64,000 nucleotides of DNA from Lepas anatifera (taxonomy: Eukaryota; Arthropoda; Thecostraca; Lepadidae), in contig JAOTON010000324.1 of the NCBI GenBank assembly GCA_034440635.1, positions 58,343 through 122,342 of the forward strand, written 5' to 3'. How positions within the stretch are numbered: the first letter of the stretch is position 1; every line of letters starts with the position of its first letter. The notes under the pieces were generated by a model. It searched no databases. It saw nothing but the letters and a program-made list of their open reading frames with translations, and was not told where the DNA came from. A program made the position numbers and the translations under genes. Below, piece by piece: positions 13,200 to 24,401 of the stretch.

Positions 13200-13345
13200 A
13201 CTGGACCATTGGAGCCGATGACGTAAGGGCAGGTGACTCCAGTGATGTCACGTCGACCGTACGCTCTCGCAGCCGCCCGCGGCGCACCGCGGCGCCACGC
13301 GCACTATATATGGCAGCCGAGTCGACGGAGCGCCAGACTGACCCG
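13200..13345 (+). promoter_or_regulatory. Strong promoter-like patch: CCAAT, CREs, TATA
   Basis: An inverted CCAAT (CCATTGG, about 13206) is followed by TGACGTAA (13219-13226) and TGATGTCACGTC (about 13243). A CpG-rich run then leads to TATATATGG at 13305-13313. The order and spacing resemble a compact CRE/TATA promoter firing to the right, with a start predicted near 13335. No recognisable protein follows, so the product could be a 5' UTR exon or non-coding RNA. Confidence 0.4.
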
Positions 13346-13439
13346 CAGGGTCTGAATGCATTAGTCCCAAATAGAGAGCCGACGCATTTGTTGTCGAGTC
13401 GGCTGTGGTTGCCACGTTGCCGACGAGTTGTTGGCTAAT

Positions 13440-13837
13440 TCAGAGCTGGATGCTGAGTAATAAAATGAGTGAGATCCGGTGGAAAGAGGATGTAAGAGAA
13501 GTTGCAAGTCTTGCTTGGGCAGGAGGTACCGGAAGTAAAATTGAGTTTTGACATTTAGACGGGCAGTGCAGCAGGTGGTTCAAATTTCCGTTTGTGGCCA
13601 AGAATCGTTCCTTTATAATTGAAATCTGCGTTGTGGAAGCCTTCTGCACACTTTTAAGCCAGAATTGTTCTTCCATCTTGGAACTTCTGATCCAAGACAA
13701 CGAAATGCAACAGCTCACGAAGAACGGCGAATCTCGATTTTCCTTATCATACAACATTTTTATCACCTCCTGAATCGTGACCATAGACCCTACAAGGCAT
13801 AGGCTAACCAAGAATTTCCAATCGGGATAGAGGAGCG
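13440..13837. other. Intergenic, nothing recognised
   Basis: A minus-strand open frame of about 130 codons covers most of it, but it matches no family I know and has no compositional signature of coding. I do not call it a gene. Confidence 0.4.
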
Positions 13838-14048
13838 TCATCCGAACCTAGGGGTGCCTCTTTTTGTGGAATTAACCTATCAGATGGGCGCCAAATCCTA
13901 TCGTGGGGGCTCTGATACTCGCATCCTGGGGTAGTGGGGGCAGGGCAGCATTTCAAGGGGCGCCATCTACCTTTCAGGGGGACCGTGACTATTTCAGGGG
14001 CGCTGAGGATCAATCGCGGGAGAGGGGTTGCCCCTGGATCCGCCTATG
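13838..14048 (-). mobile_element. GGCGCC-rich MITE copy
   Basis: Ends in CCCCTGGATCCGCCTATG, the terminal sequence shared with 32947-33196. Internally it carries the repeated phrases of this family (GGGCGCCAAATCCTATCG, GCATCCTGGGG, TTTCAGGGGCGC). Its inner order is reversed relative to the copy at 45533-45764. The left end is diverged, and no target duplication can be read. Confidence 0.6.
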
Positions 14049-14789
14049 ATACAATGCATTCTTCCCATACGTGCAACGTTTCTATCACATCTCGAAGGCC
14101 CCTTGAAATAATTGCAGCAGCAGTATTACAAAGGTGGACAATTAAGGGAAGCTGGAATCACTTCACGGTTGAAATAAGACTGCAAGGCTATTATTTCCCG
14201 CTGTTAAACATAGGTTCTATTCATACCATGGGGTTTGTGATGCCGCTTTCGTACCCTGCCGTCAGGAGCCTCACATATTCTTCTAGCTTGATAAAGGCGA
14301 TAGGCACGAATCCACGAATTGCACTCGAGTGGTGAAGCCTGTTTCGAGTGTTTTAATCGCATGAGGAGAGTCGACTAACACAATAAGAATAGTTTACGAC
14401 CTGAAAATGTTTTCAACGTCTTTAAATTCTGTCTGGAATATTAGAGTTTGGCGCCTCAGCTGTAGTAAACTAAGGGTCTTCTGCGACAAGAACGGACACT
14501 TCAACACCATACGTGGCGTTAATTGGACATACAGTTCTCATGCACTAGCAATGCCTGCAGGACATGAACTCACTAACTGCTGTTTCACGTGAGGCTCTCT
14601 TCCTTAAGCCGACCTCTCCTTCCCACAGCGACGACTACTTATGAGAGCTTTGTCTGCAAGACAGTGTCACCCGCCTGAGGCGGTATATGGCCTTGATTCG
14701 AGACGTGAGTGTTGGGTAACACGGGCGTATTGTCAACATGCTGCCATTGCGAGCCCCGCGGCTACATGTACACAATCAAGGGCAAATTC

Positions 14790-14790
<1 letters not shown>
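14049..14790. other. Intergenic, nothing recognised
   Basis: Unremarkable sequence with short open frames only. Confidence 0.4.
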
Positions 14791-14830
<40 letters not shown>

Positions 14831-14927
14831 GGAGAGAGAGAGAGAGGGAGGGAGAGAGAGAAGAGAGGGGGGAGAGGAGAGGAGGAGAGAGGGGAGAGAG
14901 GAGAGAGAGAGAGAGAGGAGAGAGAGA
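14791..14927. repeat. (AG)n microsatellite, interrupted
   Basis: Dinucleotide AG tract with GG/GGG interruptions. Reading frames over it give Arg-Glu repeats and are not genes. Confidence 0.95.
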
Positions 14928-15966
14928 TGATCATATTATACTTTCGATGAACTCTACTGTAAGTTATGTTCTGTATTTTTGCGTCCAAACTAAAGATTTA
15001 GACAACTAAATGTATACAAATTAGTGTCTGCAAAAAATACCACCGACTCAAAATGAAAAATTCAAGAGCATTGAAAATATGTGGAACTTAGAGAAACATG
15101 CCGTGAATTACAGACCACAGTCAAGCCCAGGTACCGGAAGTGCAGGGCCCTAAATCTGAAAAAACCAACCTGACATTTTCAGAGATTAGCCTTCTTTCAT
15201 TTCTTCTTCCATTTCACAATGAAACTAGTTGTAGGTTTGGGCTTCCTCGTCCGCGGTTTACGAGAGGTTATCGCTGGGTTCTCAGACGGGCTCAGTGAAA
15301 GCAGATCTCTTCCACTGCCGTATCTATGGATCATCCCTGCGGCTTCCGGATCTGAGAATTGTCAAGTGTTTCTGATAAGCACTTTGCCATCTCTTTAAAG
15401 GCACGTGTAATGCACGTTTATGGCCGGGCTTATTTATGATTGGCCCTTACGTTGGGTGTTTCTGCGGAACGTCCTGTTATATCTCTTTAAAGGAGGCCCA
15501 GCAACGTGAGCCAGCTATCAAGTCCAATTTAGGCCCCCTACAAGGTGTCTACAGAGGCTCACACACAGTTATGTGTCTCGTCAATGGAAATTTTGCTGGT
15601 AAAATCGCTTATGATTGTTCATGTGTAATATGATTACCACACATCTCAGTCCTACAACACGAGGCCAATATCACAACCATCCATACGGGGGAGGCAGTGG
15701 GCCTGGTCCCTCCACTTTTCATCCGAATATTTCTGGATTTCAGTCAAATTTCTAGGGAATTACAAAATTCTGCAACTAGCCAGTGCAAAAGCCCAAAACG
15801 TCAAAATTTTATGAGTTTTTGGTTCTAGAGGGAAATATCCTTGTCAGAAGGAGGATGAAAATTGACAGACGCCTTCAATTTTTCCGGTGGCGACAGTCAT
15901 GCAACCCGTATCATCTGTGATTTTACATACTTATTGTGATTTGAAAACAATTCGGTAGGAAATCAC
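14928..15966. other. Intergenic with one MITE-like end
   Basis: Around 15885-15901 a sequence CCGGTGGCGACAGTCATG resembles the right end of the element at 28467-28696, so the 15660-15901 stretch may be a related transposon. Its left end is not clear. Otherwise nothing is recognised. Confidence 0.35.
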
Positions 15967-16743
15967 ACATAGGGTAGGGCGGGTAAGAGTACGCGGGATA
16001 TAAGAGTACGCGCAGCTGTTTTGGTTACTTAGCACCACTGAAATGGTGGATACCCTGGTATAAAAAGCAGGTCGGTGCCTGGGCTGCACAAATTCAACGT
16101 GCTCCTGTTCTTTCCGCGGGGTACAGGCAAATAGTTTCTGGGCACCTTGGAGTAATATTTTCTAACTGGGAAAACTTGTATGCTATGTACTTTTATCAAG
16201 TATTGCATTACGGTCTGTTATCAATAAGAAAGCTGAGCTAGGATGTGATCCCGACCGGGCTCCGCTAAAACGCCTGCCAACATGTTCTGAGACTTCCTTC
16301 CAGGAAGCATGTCCGGAGAGTACGCGTGACCATTGGGCAGAGTGCGCATGCTTAGAGATAGGAAAATTAATTTTCGCTCGGGACAGAGTCCGTAATTCAT
16401 ATTTGGAAACCAAATGTTGCAACACCGTTCTTGTATATTCAGAACGATATAAAATCATATAATCGCCTAGTTTGGCCACAAAAAACTTCGTGACATGGCC
16501 TTGCGCCTAAAGCACGCGGGGCATCATGCGTACTCGCCCCTCTTGTGCGTACTCTTCCGACCCACTCCGGCGAGTACGCACGTGACTTTATTTTGTGGGC
16601 TTGTGGCCGTTTCTTTCGGACATCAATTAAAACATAGACCATACATGACATTCTCAGGCTAAGCAACCCCATAAAAATTTTGGCTGTTGACTTATGGGAA
16701 AGTGAAAGCCTTTAGAAGTTAGTGCGTACTCTGCCCCCTATGT
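15967..16743. mobile_element. TIR element with AGAGTACGC motifs
   Basis: The left end reads ACATAGGGTAGGGCGGG then TAAGAGTACGCG. The right end reads GTGCGTACTCTGCCCCCTATGT, which is its imperfect inverse. More copies of GCGTACTC and its complement lie inside (about 16528-16580). It is 777 bp without a recognisable transposase. Probably a MITE related to 1418-1878. Confidence 0.6.
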
Positions 16744-17576
16744 ATTGTTAGAGAATCTCTAGGGGCTTATAACCAAAGCTCAAATGATCTCATCTAAATC
16801 ACAACTTTTGACTGTCGTGAAATTACACTATAAATGTAGGCCTCTGTCACTGCTACAAACCAGCAACCAAACACAAACAAACCATCAATAAGAATAATAA
16901 AAAGCCGGTAGGGCAGCTGACGCTTCGTGCGTCACCACCGGCGGTACCCCGCCGGCGGAGAAATCGAAATGAGCTGGCTGGGGTGGCGTTTCTAGCCGGC
17001 CACTGCCGTGACATGCCGCGACCGCGCCCTCTGGTGGGTCGATCGCACCGCCACCAGACGACCTACATACACCCGCCCACTGCACCGCCGCCGGTCAGGA
17101 TAGCTCTCCGGCAGAGGGGCGACCTCATCGCCAATCATTTTATCAAGTTGAACTGCTGCGCTTTTGTATCTGCTCATCAGAGAATGCTTACAGTCTGTTC
17201 AAAGAAGTTTACAGCTCAGATGAGAAGACATATCACGCATGTCTTCATATCGCCTTAAAATCCGGTACATTAAGTTCAGCGCGGCTCCGACCAGCCTTGT
17301 AACACCACCAGCCAACTCTGGCCGGTGATCGATCTTGCCTGGAGGACATGGCCGCCCCGGGATGACACTGAGACCAGTTAGAGGTCACCAATCACCATGG
17401 CCTGGGTCCGCTGCTTTAGGGGTCAACAGCTAGGGGAGCTATCTCCGGGCTTCCTGCTGACAGGGGGCCCTGTAGAGACTGTATCTTGTACTTTTTTATG
17501 TTGTTAGAAATAGTTTGTAATGAGCGAGTAATCGCTTTTCTATTTATCTTCTAAACCAGTTGGCTGTTTTATTTGT
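16744..17576. other. Intergenic, nothing recognised
   Basis: The 16930-17130 part is CpG-rich. No exon or RNA gene could be supported. Confidence 0.4.
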
Positions 17577-17630
17577 CTTCTCTCTCTTCCTCTCTCTCTC
17601 TCTCTCGCTCTCTCCCTCTCTCGCTCTCTC

Positions 17631-17683
<53 letters not shown>
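17577..17683. repeat. (CT)n microsatellite
   Basis: A CT dinucleotide run with a few CG/CC interruptions in its first half and a pure tract of about 50 bp at its right end. Confidence 0.95.
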
Positions 17684-17685
<2 letters not shown>

Positions 17686-18476
17686 CGATGAAAGTGCCGG
17701 AGTCTCAGCGCTGGATAATAATCCCAGTATTTGCATGTCACGCTTGATGTGCAGATCAGATGAAACGGGGGCAGCCAGAACAGGAAGCCCGGATAAAAAC
17801 ACCAGAAATTTAGTATAAGCATAGGACATTGTTATCAATTTGGTGATCCTTGATATCTACTTTTATGGGGCATAAGTTAGTCCCTTGCATTCACAATGTT
17901 TTTATTAATGGACAAACGGCTGCTGAGGCCTGTAAATGCCTAATCTCCCGCGCAGCCACAGGTTGGAATCACCTTTCAGGTGAAATCTAGATAACCTTGT
18001 CTGGATACTCCTGTTACTAGAATGCTTTGAACGCTGAAACGTAGAAGTAGAAGCTGTACCAATGTCTCATTGCTATTCATCTCCTGTTCCCCCAATGAAA
18101 GCCATGAAAGCGCAGAAAACATTGAGGTTGTTGAGTCCTCATGTTATCTTCAATGTCTGTAATGAAAAAAACTCACGTTACGACCTTGGCGATAACTAAA
18201 CACTTGGTACGGGGAACAGGATGGTGATTATGTCAAGCCATTTAAGTGTCGCGACAAAAGCAGAGCAGAGAGATGGAGAAGAGAAGAAAGAGAGAATGCT
18301 GCTTCTGCTTTGAAAAAGGGAACATATGGCTTAGCTCGACTAAGAGGCTTTTGCGATTAATGTAATAAGACGGCGTTCCTTTCTCATACAACGGTTTCTT
18401 CCGAGCTGGGCGCTGTAGTACAAGATTACTTTGTCATCTCTGAACACTTAGAGAGAGCGTCTACGTAAAATAAAAA

Positions 18477-18479
<3 letters not shown>
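17684..18479. other. Intergenic, nothing recognised
   Basis: No gene, RNA or repeat could be supported. Confidence 0.4.
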
Positions 18480-18536
<57 letters not shown>

Positions 18537-18553
18537 CGAGACAGAGCAGAGAC

Positions 18554-18586
<33 letters not shown>

Positions 18587-18588
18587 AA
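18480..18588. repeat. (AG)n / (ACAGAG)n compound microsatellite
   Basis: Begins as a pure AG tract, turns into ACAGAG-type units near 18530-18560, then returns to AG. It has the same two motifs, in the same neighbourhood, as the large tract in FOXK intron 6. Confidence 0.95.
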
Positions 18589-19979
18589 TTGTGAAGAAGG
18601 GAAAGGGAGTGCATGATGTAAACAAATAAGAAGGCAATGACTCCAGCTGGAAGGAATCCCATGTGCCACCGTGAGTACCTAAAGCGATGGTGCGTGGTGG
18701 GGAAAATGATACCCTCTCTCCACACGGACAAAAACCTTCCTCCACCAGCCAACCTAGCCCGTCTCACACCTGGCTGCTCGGGGCCTGCCCAAAACAATAG
18801 ATAGCGGCCACCGGCTCCGCGGCCCGTGCAAAATGTAAAATTTACAGCCAACTTTTAACTGCAGGGCTAGGCGGATTAGTGTTGTTAGTGGACCACTTAT
18901 AAAAACAGTGAAATATTTTGTTTACGGTCTATATGGCTCAGGGCATTTGCAGCCTCCGAAGAATATAAAAGATTCAAGCGTCTGATGCAGATGAAAAATT
19001 TGGAGCTTTAATTTTCTGCGCTACTCTTTCTACATAAATTGCAATCAGTATGAAAAGATTTTCCTCAACTTTGATCTGATAGATAGATACTCATCAAATC
19101 AAAGCACAGCCAATTTTTTCCTAAGTTCAATGGCGGATTAGACTGGAAAATGAGAGGAAAACAAGGCAAAAGTTATGCTTTCTTAGAACTTGGGAGAAAT
19201 TCGAGACTTGATGGTGCAAAAGTTTTTGGCTCCTTGCATCCGTCAGTGCCTAAATCTTCGTTGGAATGATCAGCAAAGATATATAATGGGAAGTGAGTTA
19301 CACGGTAATCCAAGTTAGATATTTGTATTGATTTCTTTTCGGTCTTCCTAGGTATTACGTCTGAACCGACAGCGCGCAGGTAGGAGCCATGCTTGATTTT
19401 GTTCTCTGTGGCGTGCAGGCAATGTGTCAGCCGTACTGGACGCGTCATTTACCAACGCCAAACAAATCTCTGTTGGTCTCATACGGCTGGAGCGAAAGCC
19501 GAATACAAAACAGGCCGGCGAGAGAGACAAAACACATTTGTCATTGACGCGTGACTGATTGCGGCTCATTAGAAACCAGCAGCGCGCGAAAATTTCCCGC
19601 CATGTCTCTCTGACCGGGCGACTGAACTGACCACTAGATTTATAGTATGGGGCTGATGAGCTATCTACGGACGGGAAAAATTATGCCATCATAGTTATTT
19701 GCTGAAATTCATATAAACAGTGTCTTTCTGGTTTACCAGGAGAGATCTCGAGTGCGTGGAAAATTTATAAAACATAAGCAGGAATCGAAACGGAATTGTC
19801 CATGGCAGCCAACGAAAGCGGTGCGCACTTGTCATCCGTGATTTTTTTGGCATGATACCACGATCAAGCTATTAACCTAAAGGAAATGGTGGGAATTCCT
19901 CTTAAATTTCAGACTACCTTACTCCGTCCTCGGAGATTGTTAAGAGCATGCAACAATGGTACAGTGCATTGCTACAGTG
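18589..19979. other. Intergenic, nothing recognised
   Basis: No exon, RNA gene or clear repeat. Confidence 0.4.
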
Positions 19980-20230
19980 CATAAGCGGATTCAGGGGGAT
20001 GGGCAAGTGGGGCTACTTGCCTGGCGCCCCTGACCATCCTAAAATGGTCACGGCGCCCCTGAAAGTTCGATGGCGCCCCCTGAAATTTAGTTCCCCTTCC
20101 TGCTCCCCCAGGATGCATGTATCGGCGCCCCTACGCTAGGATTTGGCGCCCGTCCATCTGATGGGTCATCTCGGCCAAAAGTGGCACCCCCGACCATGTG
20201 CCCCCATCGGAGATCCTGGATCCGCCGACA
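19980..20230 (+). mobile_element. GGCGCC-rich MITE copy with target duplication
   Basis: Starts CATAAGCGGATTCAGGGGG and ends GATCCTGGATCCGCCGACA. The 8 bases outside, CTACAGTG on the left and CTACAATG on the right, match at 7 of 8, so an 8-bp hAT-style duplication is likely. The interior has the family phrases TGGCGCCCCTGA, CCCCAGGATGCA and GATTTGGCGCCC. Confidence 0.75.
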
Positions 20231-20711
20231 CTACAATGTAGCACAATAGGCTGCTCCATATGGAAATATTAAGCACAACTAAACATAGGTACCTTTACAT
20301 TGGATCCATACACGTATATTGACAGCAAAACATATGAAAAACAGGCGTGGATTAAAACGGATGACACATGGAAACACCGTTTTAAAAGACTCCCGGCAGA
20401 CCGACTTGTGAGGTGGAGGCAACGCGAGAGGGCAGAGTATAAGTTTCATGCGTCAAGAACTGTGGTGACGAATTAAGAGCGTCACGTGGTAAACACTCGG
20501 AGAAAAGAAGAAAAAAGGTTCGGGTGAAAATGGAAAAAGGTGAAATAAATTCATGGGTTGGTGGCTTTTGTTCATCACACAGCCGGGTGGAACATAGCCA
20601 GTCACCAAAACAGTTGACTTTAAGAATTATCTTGCTTTGATACTAAACATTTGATGGCTTCTTGAGGGCAGATATCATGCTGAGACTACGGAACAAAATG
20701 ATATTTGGGTA

Positions 20712-20871
20712 CAGTGGCGGACCCAGAATTTCATTTCGGGGGAGGGCCAGGGGGCTTGAGACTCCTCCGCCCTTACCTAACGCAGCCTCCAGCTATGCAG
20801 TTATTATAGGCACTCTGGCATTTCGTGAGGAGGGACTTGAGCCTAACAAGCCCCCCTTGTATTTGCCACTG
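20712..20871. mobile_element. Short hAT-like MITE
   Basis: Starts CAGTGGCGGACCCAGAA and ends GTATTTGCCACTG, inverted ends of the same type as 7330-7721. The flanking 8-mers do not match, so the duplication has decayed or one end is wrong. Confidence 0.55.
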
Positions 20872-21104
20872 TGTGTCCTTACAGCCTGGGTGCTTTTTGC
20901 CTCTGTGGAAAGGCACGTCTCGAAAAATCTAAGAAATTGGAGACGACAGTGAAGTAGCCTTCTGATAGCTCTGATGGGATTAATCAATTACAAGTAAATG
21001 GGCCTTTAGTTTTCAGCGCCCATATGGTAACGCTCTCAAAGTTCAAACAAACTATTTCCCATTGATGATTTCCTGAAAACAACGGCAATTTTGTGTATGG
21101 GAGG

Positions 21105-21252
21105 ATGGGTAGCTTAGTGGATAGCGCGTCTGTCTACTAAGCCATCGGCCCCGGGCGCAATTCGATCTGATCCCCCAAATACCTCCCAACAGGGTGAGAG
21201 TTGGCGACGCCGTATAACCGTGGCAGTTGGTGCGTCGTTTAACCCCAACAAT
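21105..21252 (+). repeat. SINE family A, near full length
   Basis: A tRNA-like head (GGTAGCTTAGTGGATAGCGC, A-box) is followed by CTACTAAGCCATCGG. The body reads CCTCCCAACAGGGTGAGAG, TTGGCGACGCCGTATAAC and TTGGTGCGTCGTT, and ends in AACCCCAACAATTATT. Head and tail match 39165-39325 closely. Confidence 0.85.
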
Positions 21253-21539
21253 TATTAATGACAATTTGTATTTTTAACTTATTACACAGATAGATGAACC
21301 ACTGTGGAGACTGCATCGTTAGTAGGCATACATGCAACAAACTCCACACAGGACAAGACACATGTTCGCTTTTCTTAGAAACTGAATTGACCCTCTGCGT
21401 ACCCAGTGCGAATCTGATGCGATTTAGACGTTCCACCGCGCACCTGCACTTACCCGAGAAACTCCGTTATGGTGAAAACTCCAACTGTGCGGCGGCTCCG
21501 TGTCGAAGAACATCTCTCCACGACTACCTCGCCAACTGC

Positions 21540-21860
21540 CACTACGTTTGAACAGCTCGCTGATGCTCTCGCTTCTCTGGCGGGCGTGCCTTTCACGCGC
21601 GCCCCACGTATGAAACTTGCCTGACGATTGACGGGACATGCCGGCTGCCGGGTGGACACGCTGTACGCCGGAGAGACGAAGCCCTCCGGCGGTCGGCGGC
21701 CGCGTCGCGACGCGCGCACGGCCAATCACAGAACAGGGTTTGGGTGACGTCACAGGTGAGGTTTGACGCGACGCCCAGGTGAGCCGGGGCCGAGGATGCG
21801 GGTGGCTTGGGAATCATCAAACTAACATTATAGCAGGCGCAGCTGGTTCAAGGTGAGTCG
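21540..21860 (+). promoter_or_regulatory. CpG-rich promoter-like patch with CCAAT, CRE and a donor
   Basis: A CCAAT box (GGCCAATCAC, about 21720) precedes a palindromic CRE (GTGACGTCAC, about 21742-21751) inside a CpG-rich block. Three donor-like sites follow: CAG|GTGAGG, CAG|GTGAGC, and the strongest, CAAG|GTGAGT, at 21852/21853. This looks like a promoter with a non-coding first exon. Its target could be FOXK (12 kb downstream, same strand) or a non-coding RNA; neither is shown. Confidence 0.35.
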
Positions 21861-21964
21861 ACGGGCCGGCCGTGCTTCTTCTTCGGAGATGTCTCTCTTC
21901 AGAGACTGACTCGAGTTCCTATGTCTGTGTCCAATGTCCATTCCGATGTTCTCTTACTACAACT

Positions 21965-22246
21965 CAGGGGCGTAGCCAGGGGGCAGCAGCAGGGACAGCC
22001 GCCCCCACCCCCTGAGGGCCCGAAGGGCCCCTGAGGACACGGGCCCCGCGAAGCGCGGCTCGCCCGCACTATGTTCTGTGGCCAAATTTGAAATTTTATA
22101 CCAGACAGGACCCTCTTAAGTCTTCTTCAGCACAGTATTCTGTGACTGCAGGGCCTTTTACCCATCAGATCCCTTTTGGCGCTGTCGCAGGGACCCTTTT
22201 CGGGGCGCCGCCACCTCCCCTGAACAAAATCCTGGCTACGCCCCTG
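21965..22246. mobile_element. hAT-type MITE (GGGGCGTAGCC ends)
   Basis: Terminal inverted repeats CAGGGGCGTAGCCAGG and CCTGGCTACGCCCCTG are exact inverses over 16 bp. Flanks CTACAACT and CTAAAACT match at 7 of 8. It is 282 bp and shares inner phrases (GGGCCCGAAGGGCCC, GGCGCTGTCGCAGG) with the copy at 24402-24594. Confidence 0.85.
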
Positions 22247-22590
22247 CTAAAACTGCTGAGCCTTTAGCGTCACTGGCACCCTCCCGTCTTCATCATCGAC
22301 CGCCCCTCCACTCTCAGCCGCCTCTCCCTTTCCATCGTTGGCTGCCCCGTTCCCCTGCCAGCCCCCGCTCCGTTTTGCCATAATCCTCTTCCGCTCCACA
22401 ACCGACCTCCCCGGCTCCGCCGGTCTCTCCTGTTCTGGAGTCTGACGCCCCTTCAACATCCAGCCACCCCTCCACGGTAGCCACCTCTCATCTTAATTCT
22501 GGCCGCCTGTGTGCCAGCACGGCACTCGTCCCAACCGTGACACAACCATCTTACGCTCTTCACCTGTGGCAGTCCCGCTCTGCTATCCTC
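22247..22590. other. C-rich intergenic DNA
   Basis: CT-rich and CC-rich on the + strand, with weak open frames on both strands. Nothing recognised. Confidence 0.35.
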
Positions 22591-22674
22591 CACCACGGCC
22601 ACCCACCTCCACCACGGCCACCCACCTCCACCACGGCCACCCACCTCCACCACGGCCACCCACCTCCACCGTGG
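22591..22674. repeat. 19-bp minisatellite, about 4.4 copies
   Basis: The unit CACCACGGCCACCCACCTC repeats four times exactly and then a partial copy follows. Frames through it give Pro/Thr/His repeats that are not genes. Confidence 0.95.
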
Positions 22675-23284
22675 AACGCCCTCAGCCACCGTCAGCCGTC
22701 CATCTCCACCTCCGCCGGCCATCTTTGCCGTCTGCTACCTTCCTCCACCATTGGCCAACCCTGCTTCATGGTCTGCTTCGTAAACTCGACTTCGAACACG
22801 GTCGTTACGGCCATCGCCAGACGGCAGCCATGTCTTGACTGGTGACCCAGCGGGTGCACAGACACGCGAGTTCTCACCCTACACATGGATAACATTTACA
22901 TATGAGCGACCCGGCGTGGTCCGGCCGTCGCGCTAACGAAAAACTGATAACTCGGCAATGGTTCCATATACCTCGGCAGGTGTTCACTATGTCAAACACG
23001 TAGGGATGGGCGGGGCTCTGGTGAAGCTCGTGGCACAGGCAAAAGCAGGGATATGTCAAATCATCAAATATCCGACACGGGACGCTGAAGAATCTGCACG
23101 CCTCACACCAGGAATGCGACGCACCAAAATGCGGGCTCGACAGGCCGTGTTGTGACCGGCACTCAACAACGACGTCCGCAACATAACCTCAGCGTGCTCT
23201 GGCTGCCACCATCGTAGCTGTGGAAGCCTTCCTCCACCGGCAGCGCAGTGCAATTCTTGATAGGTGAGAGCTCTATTTACGTAA
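22675..23284. other. Intergenic, nothing recognised
   Basis: No gene or repeat supported. Confidence 0.4.
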
Positions 23285-23410
23285 GCAAGAGGAGGGTCCT
23301 ATCGCGGGGGTGCCGATACCCGTATCCTGGTGGAAGAGGGAGGTCGAAATGACCTTCGCAAGGGGTGTTTCGACCATTTCAGGGGGGCGGCGAGGGTCGG
23401 TTGGGGCAAG
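23285..23410 (-). mobile_element. GGCGCC-family MITE fragment
   Basis: Carries the family phrases GGGTCCTATCGCGGGGGTGC, CCCGTATCCTGGTGG and CATTTCAGGGGGGCGGCGAGG in the same order as 13838-14048. No clear ends, so it is truncated or diverged. Confidence 0.5.
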
Positions 23411-23539
23411 TGCTTTCTTGTGAAACGCCAAAGGCCCTTTTCGTACAGGGAAACTCCTTTATTTTGAGTTATAAGTTGGCCTTTATTAGGGAAAATATCT
23501 AATTTATTTGACTTCTGAGATGGAGCTCAATGTTCTTAC

Positions 23540-23864
23540 GTTGATGAGATGTTAAACGGTCTGCCTGCCTTCTCGAATCTTGGATGCAAAATGGAGCAAT
23601 TTCACTGTGATTATGTATTCGGGCGCGGCCATTCATGAGAATCTTCATTAGACGATATGTAAACGCACAAATTCTTGGTCGTAGTGTGAACTGTGACCTC
23701 GAATTCACAAAATGGAGCTCTCACTATGACCAAGAATTTGTGCTTTCACCTGTTGTCTAATGAAGGTTCTGATGAAGGACTGTACCCTTATATATAGTCA
23801 CAGTGAATTTCCCCCATTTTATATCCAGAATTGGAGAGGTGAGACCGTTTTACATCTCATCAAC
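23540..23864. mobile_element. Fold-back (long inverted repeat) element
   Basis: The left arm begins GTTGATGAGATGTTAAACGG and the right arm ends with the inverse, CCGTTTTACATCTCATCAAC. Further in, CACAAATTCTTGGTC on the left pairs with GACCAAGAATTTGTG on the right, leaving a short loop near 23690-23715. The arms are about 150 bp, diverged by roughly 15-20% by eye. It fits a fold-back transposon or a MITE made almost entirely of inverted repeats. No coding capacity. Confidence 0.75.
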
Positions 23865-23901
23865 TTATAATCATGCTTTTCGGCTCAGCGCTGCGAGATC
23901 G

Positions 23902-24220
23902 TCGTCCCGGTAGCTCAGTTGGTAGAGCGTTGGGATCCGGTCCGCTGCTCAGGAACATGCAGTGACAGTGCATGCCCAGGTTTGGGATCGGTTCCCGAGA
24001 CGCTCCGGTGCTCAATATTTACCTGACGTAGTTCGGCTGGCAACTGACTGGTGAGAGGGTGACCTGAGCGGGGCGGTTGTCCCTGTGCTTTGTGGCGCGT
24101 TCAACTTTGGCTTTCAAATGAACCCTTCATTGCGGGAGCTGCTCATTCGGACAGTGGGTCGGGGTCTCCGTGACAAGTCCCTTAGTGACTTAACTGGGCC
24201 TGCAACTCCAAAAACTGAAT
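23902..24220 (+). repeat. tRNA-derived SINE (family B)
   Basis: The head CCCGGTAGCTCAGTTGGTAG is a textbook tRNA A-box. A diverged B-box-like GGATCGGTTCCCGAG follows about 70 bp later, then a 200-bp body shared with the inverted copy at 298-612. The spacing between boxes is longer than in a tRNA, and no cloverleaf forms. Confidence 0.8.
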
Positions 24221-24241
24221 TTGAAACAACTTAGACAACAT

Positions 24242-24245
<4 letters not shown>

Positions 24246-24310
<65 letters not shown>
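24246..24310. repeat. (AT)n microsatellite
   Basis: About 32 AT dinucleotides, directly downstream of the family-B SINE. Confidence 0.95.
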
Positions 24311-24312
<2 letters not shown>

Positions 24313-24401
24313 ATCTCCTTACCGAGCTCTAATTGGATACTCCAGAATGCCAGGGTACGCCAGGTTGGCACCGCGCAGGTTTGGTGACTGGTGGAGTGAT
24401 C

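Noticed and set aside
13934..14335. 133-codon + strand open frame.
   Set aside because: It starts inside a MITE and runs into unique DNA; no family resemblance.
20712..20871. Target-site duplication for the short MITE.
   Set aside because: Flanking 8-mers TTTGGGTA and TGTGTCCT do not match, so I list the element only by its inverted ends.
23905..24000. A tRNA gene at the CCCGGTAGCTCAGTTGGTAG sequence.
   Set aside because: The B-box is too far away, arms do not pair, and the sequence continues into a SINE body shared with 298-612.
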